Shown here: one piece after another, positions 4,514 to 5,459 of the stretch
How positions within the stretch are numbered: the first letter of the stretch is position 1
Layout: each line of letters begins with the position of its first letter
Source: Dehalococcoidia bacterium
GTDB lineage: Bacteria; Chloroflexota; Dehalococcoidia; JACVQG01; JAHKAY01
Direction: 5' to 3'
Assembly (NCBI GenBank): GCA_030744635.1
Contig: JASLQE010000044.1
Coordinates: 1 to 5,459 of the forward strand
Length of the DNA: 5,459 bases
Position numbers and translations under genes: made by a program
The notes under the pieces: generated by a model
The model's input: only the letters and a program-made list of their open reading frames with translations
Told to the model about the DNA's origin: nothing
Database searches by the model: none

Positions 4514-5459
4514 ATGCCCAAAAAGGCCACAACCACCCGCCAGCCATTACCCAGGTGGCGTTCCGCCCTGCTGGCCCTGCTGCTAACGGCCTTCCTCGCC
4601 TCTCTGTTTGTGTTTGGAAAAACCATTACCGCTTTCCTAAGCGATGTAGGCAGCTATCTATGGAACGCCGGCATCTGGCTGCTGGGCCTCTTCGGCGTGG
4701 TGCCGGCGGTCATAGCCCTGGTGATACTGGTGTTCCTGGCCTTCAAAGGGTGGGTAATCCTGCTGCGGCGCTGGCACCGCTTGATGGGTCTGATAGTGCT
4801 GACACTGGCCCTTGCCGGGCTGCTATCCTTCATCCGCCCCACCTCGGGGTTCTTCCAGGAGCGCCCGGTGGCAGGTGCACTGGGAAAACTCATCATAGGT
4901 GATAATGTGGCCCTGGGAGTACTGAGGGTTGTAGTACTGACCTACTTGGGCCTGCTGCTCCTATCCCCGGGGGTTACCACGAGCCGGAGCCGGGCCGCCA
5001 TGAAAATAGCCGGAAAAGGGGTGGGGCGGGTCAGCACAGGCGTGGCTGCACTTATGATAGCCGCCGTCCGGGCGGGAACCGCCCTGCTGAGGAACCTGAC
5101 CCGGAGAATACAGGCGGCCCCCAGAAGCATACGAGGGACGCGAACACCGGAGGGGCGCGATATCCCACCCCCCGTAGAAAGCCCAAACTATATGGAAAGC
5201 CCACCCCATATAGAGCCCGCGCAGACCCTCCCGCCGGTGGTGCCCCCAGCCACCCCAGCCCGACCAGCAGCCCCTTCGCCCCCCCAGGACGAAGAGAACA
5301 TCGTTCGTGAATACCGGCCACAGGTCACGGAACCAGCTAAACCGGCGGAGGCGACAACCCCTCCCCAGCAGGAGCAGCCGATAATTACCCCCAGCGGCTG
5401 GCAGCTACCGACACCAGCCATCCTTGATCCGGTGGTCTCCACTACGATAGGCCCTGGGG
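4514..5459 (+). CDS. ftsK: DNA translocase FtsK/SpoIIIE, N-terminal part (runs off window)
   Basis: The frame is open from the ATG at 4514 to the window end (315 complete codons). After a basic start (MPKKATTTRQPLPRWR) come four hydrophobic segments at about residues 18-35, 55-79, 88-107 and 131-152, the usual membrane anchor of FtsK/SpoIIIE. A basic helix (about 160-210) leads to a linker rich in Pro, Ala and Glu (about 215-293). GWQLPTPAILDP (295-306) matches the W.LP....Ld block that opens the motor region in this family. The RecA-like ATPase with Walker motifs and the gamma DNA-reading domain would lie beyond the window. FtsK pumps chromosomal DNA at the division septum and helps resolve dimers. 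It is the second gene of an operon with the uracil-DNA glycosylase. Without the motor domain the call rests on topology, linker and this block. Confidence 0.87.
   Translation, partial: MPKKATTTRQPLPRWRSALLALLLTAFLASLFVFGKTITAFLSDVGSYLWNAGIWLLGLFGVVPAVIALVILVFLAFKGWVILLRRWHRLMGLIVLTLALAGLLSFIRPTSGFFQERPVAGALGKLIIGDNVALGVLRVVVLTYLGLLLLSPGVTTSRSRAAMKIAGKGVGRVSTGVAALMIAAVRAGTALLRNLTRRIQAAPRSIRGTRTPEGRDIPPPVESPNYMESPPHIEPAQTLPPVVPPATPARPAAPSPPQDEENIVREYRPQVTEPAKPAEATTPPQQEQPIITPSGWQLPTPAILDPVVSTTIGPG

Noticed and set aside
5052..5442. Leftward reading frames opposite the ftsK linker
   Set aside because: They mirror the Pro/Ala-rich linker, giving Gly-rich nonsense. The ftsK frame has a Shine-Dalgarno site, four membrane segments and the WQLP...LD block.

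Overview
The window looks like part of a G+C-rich bacterial chromosome. The gene set (fmdB-type zinc ribbon, yraN, rnhB, mnmA, a family 4 uracil-DNA glycosylase, ftsK) is bacterial. The company of an FmdB-like protein, UPF0102/YraN, RNase HII and MnmA, together with a family 4 UDG, is most reminiscent of Chloroflexota such as Dehalococcoidia. That placement is inference from gene content and protein style, not a search result.

Layout. The first 24 bases hold the start of a leftward FmdB-like gene that runs off the window. Next come leftward yraN (571-194), a small rightward gene for a dimeric alpha/beta-barrel (EthD-like) protein (706-1032), and a leftward pair mnmA-rnhB (2801-1011) joined with no spacing. 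From 2841 to 3020 there is a non-coding stretch with a long imperfect hairpin. After it lies a more A+T-rich, probably broken membrane-protein gene (about 3021-3777). The right third is a rightward operon: a family 4 uracil-DNA glycosylase (3881-4504), then the N-terminal third of an FtsK/SpoIIIE DNA translocase (4514 to the window end).

Function. Most genes serve nucleic-acid maintenance: tRNA wobble thiolation (MnmA), ribonucleotide removal from DNA (RNase HII), a nuclease-fold protein (YraN), uracil excision (UDG) and chromosome translocation (FtsK).

Most notable points. (1) Four genes (fmdB-like, yraN, mnmA, udg) have a sigma70-type -10 box ending only 9-11 nt before the ATG and no convincing Shine-Dalgarno site, so they are probably transcribed as leaderless mRNAs. 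The EthD-like gene, rnhB and ftsK have strong Shine-Dalgarno sites. (2) The UDG has Ser91 where the third iron-sulfur ligand cysteine is expected, and it ends in a sliding-clamp-binding QLSLF motif. (3) A 9-bp perfect inverted repeat surrounds the -35 box of the EthD-like gene. (4) A 67-nt imperfect hairpin lies between mnmA and the broken gene. I found no tRNA, rRNA, CRISPR array or insertion sequence.
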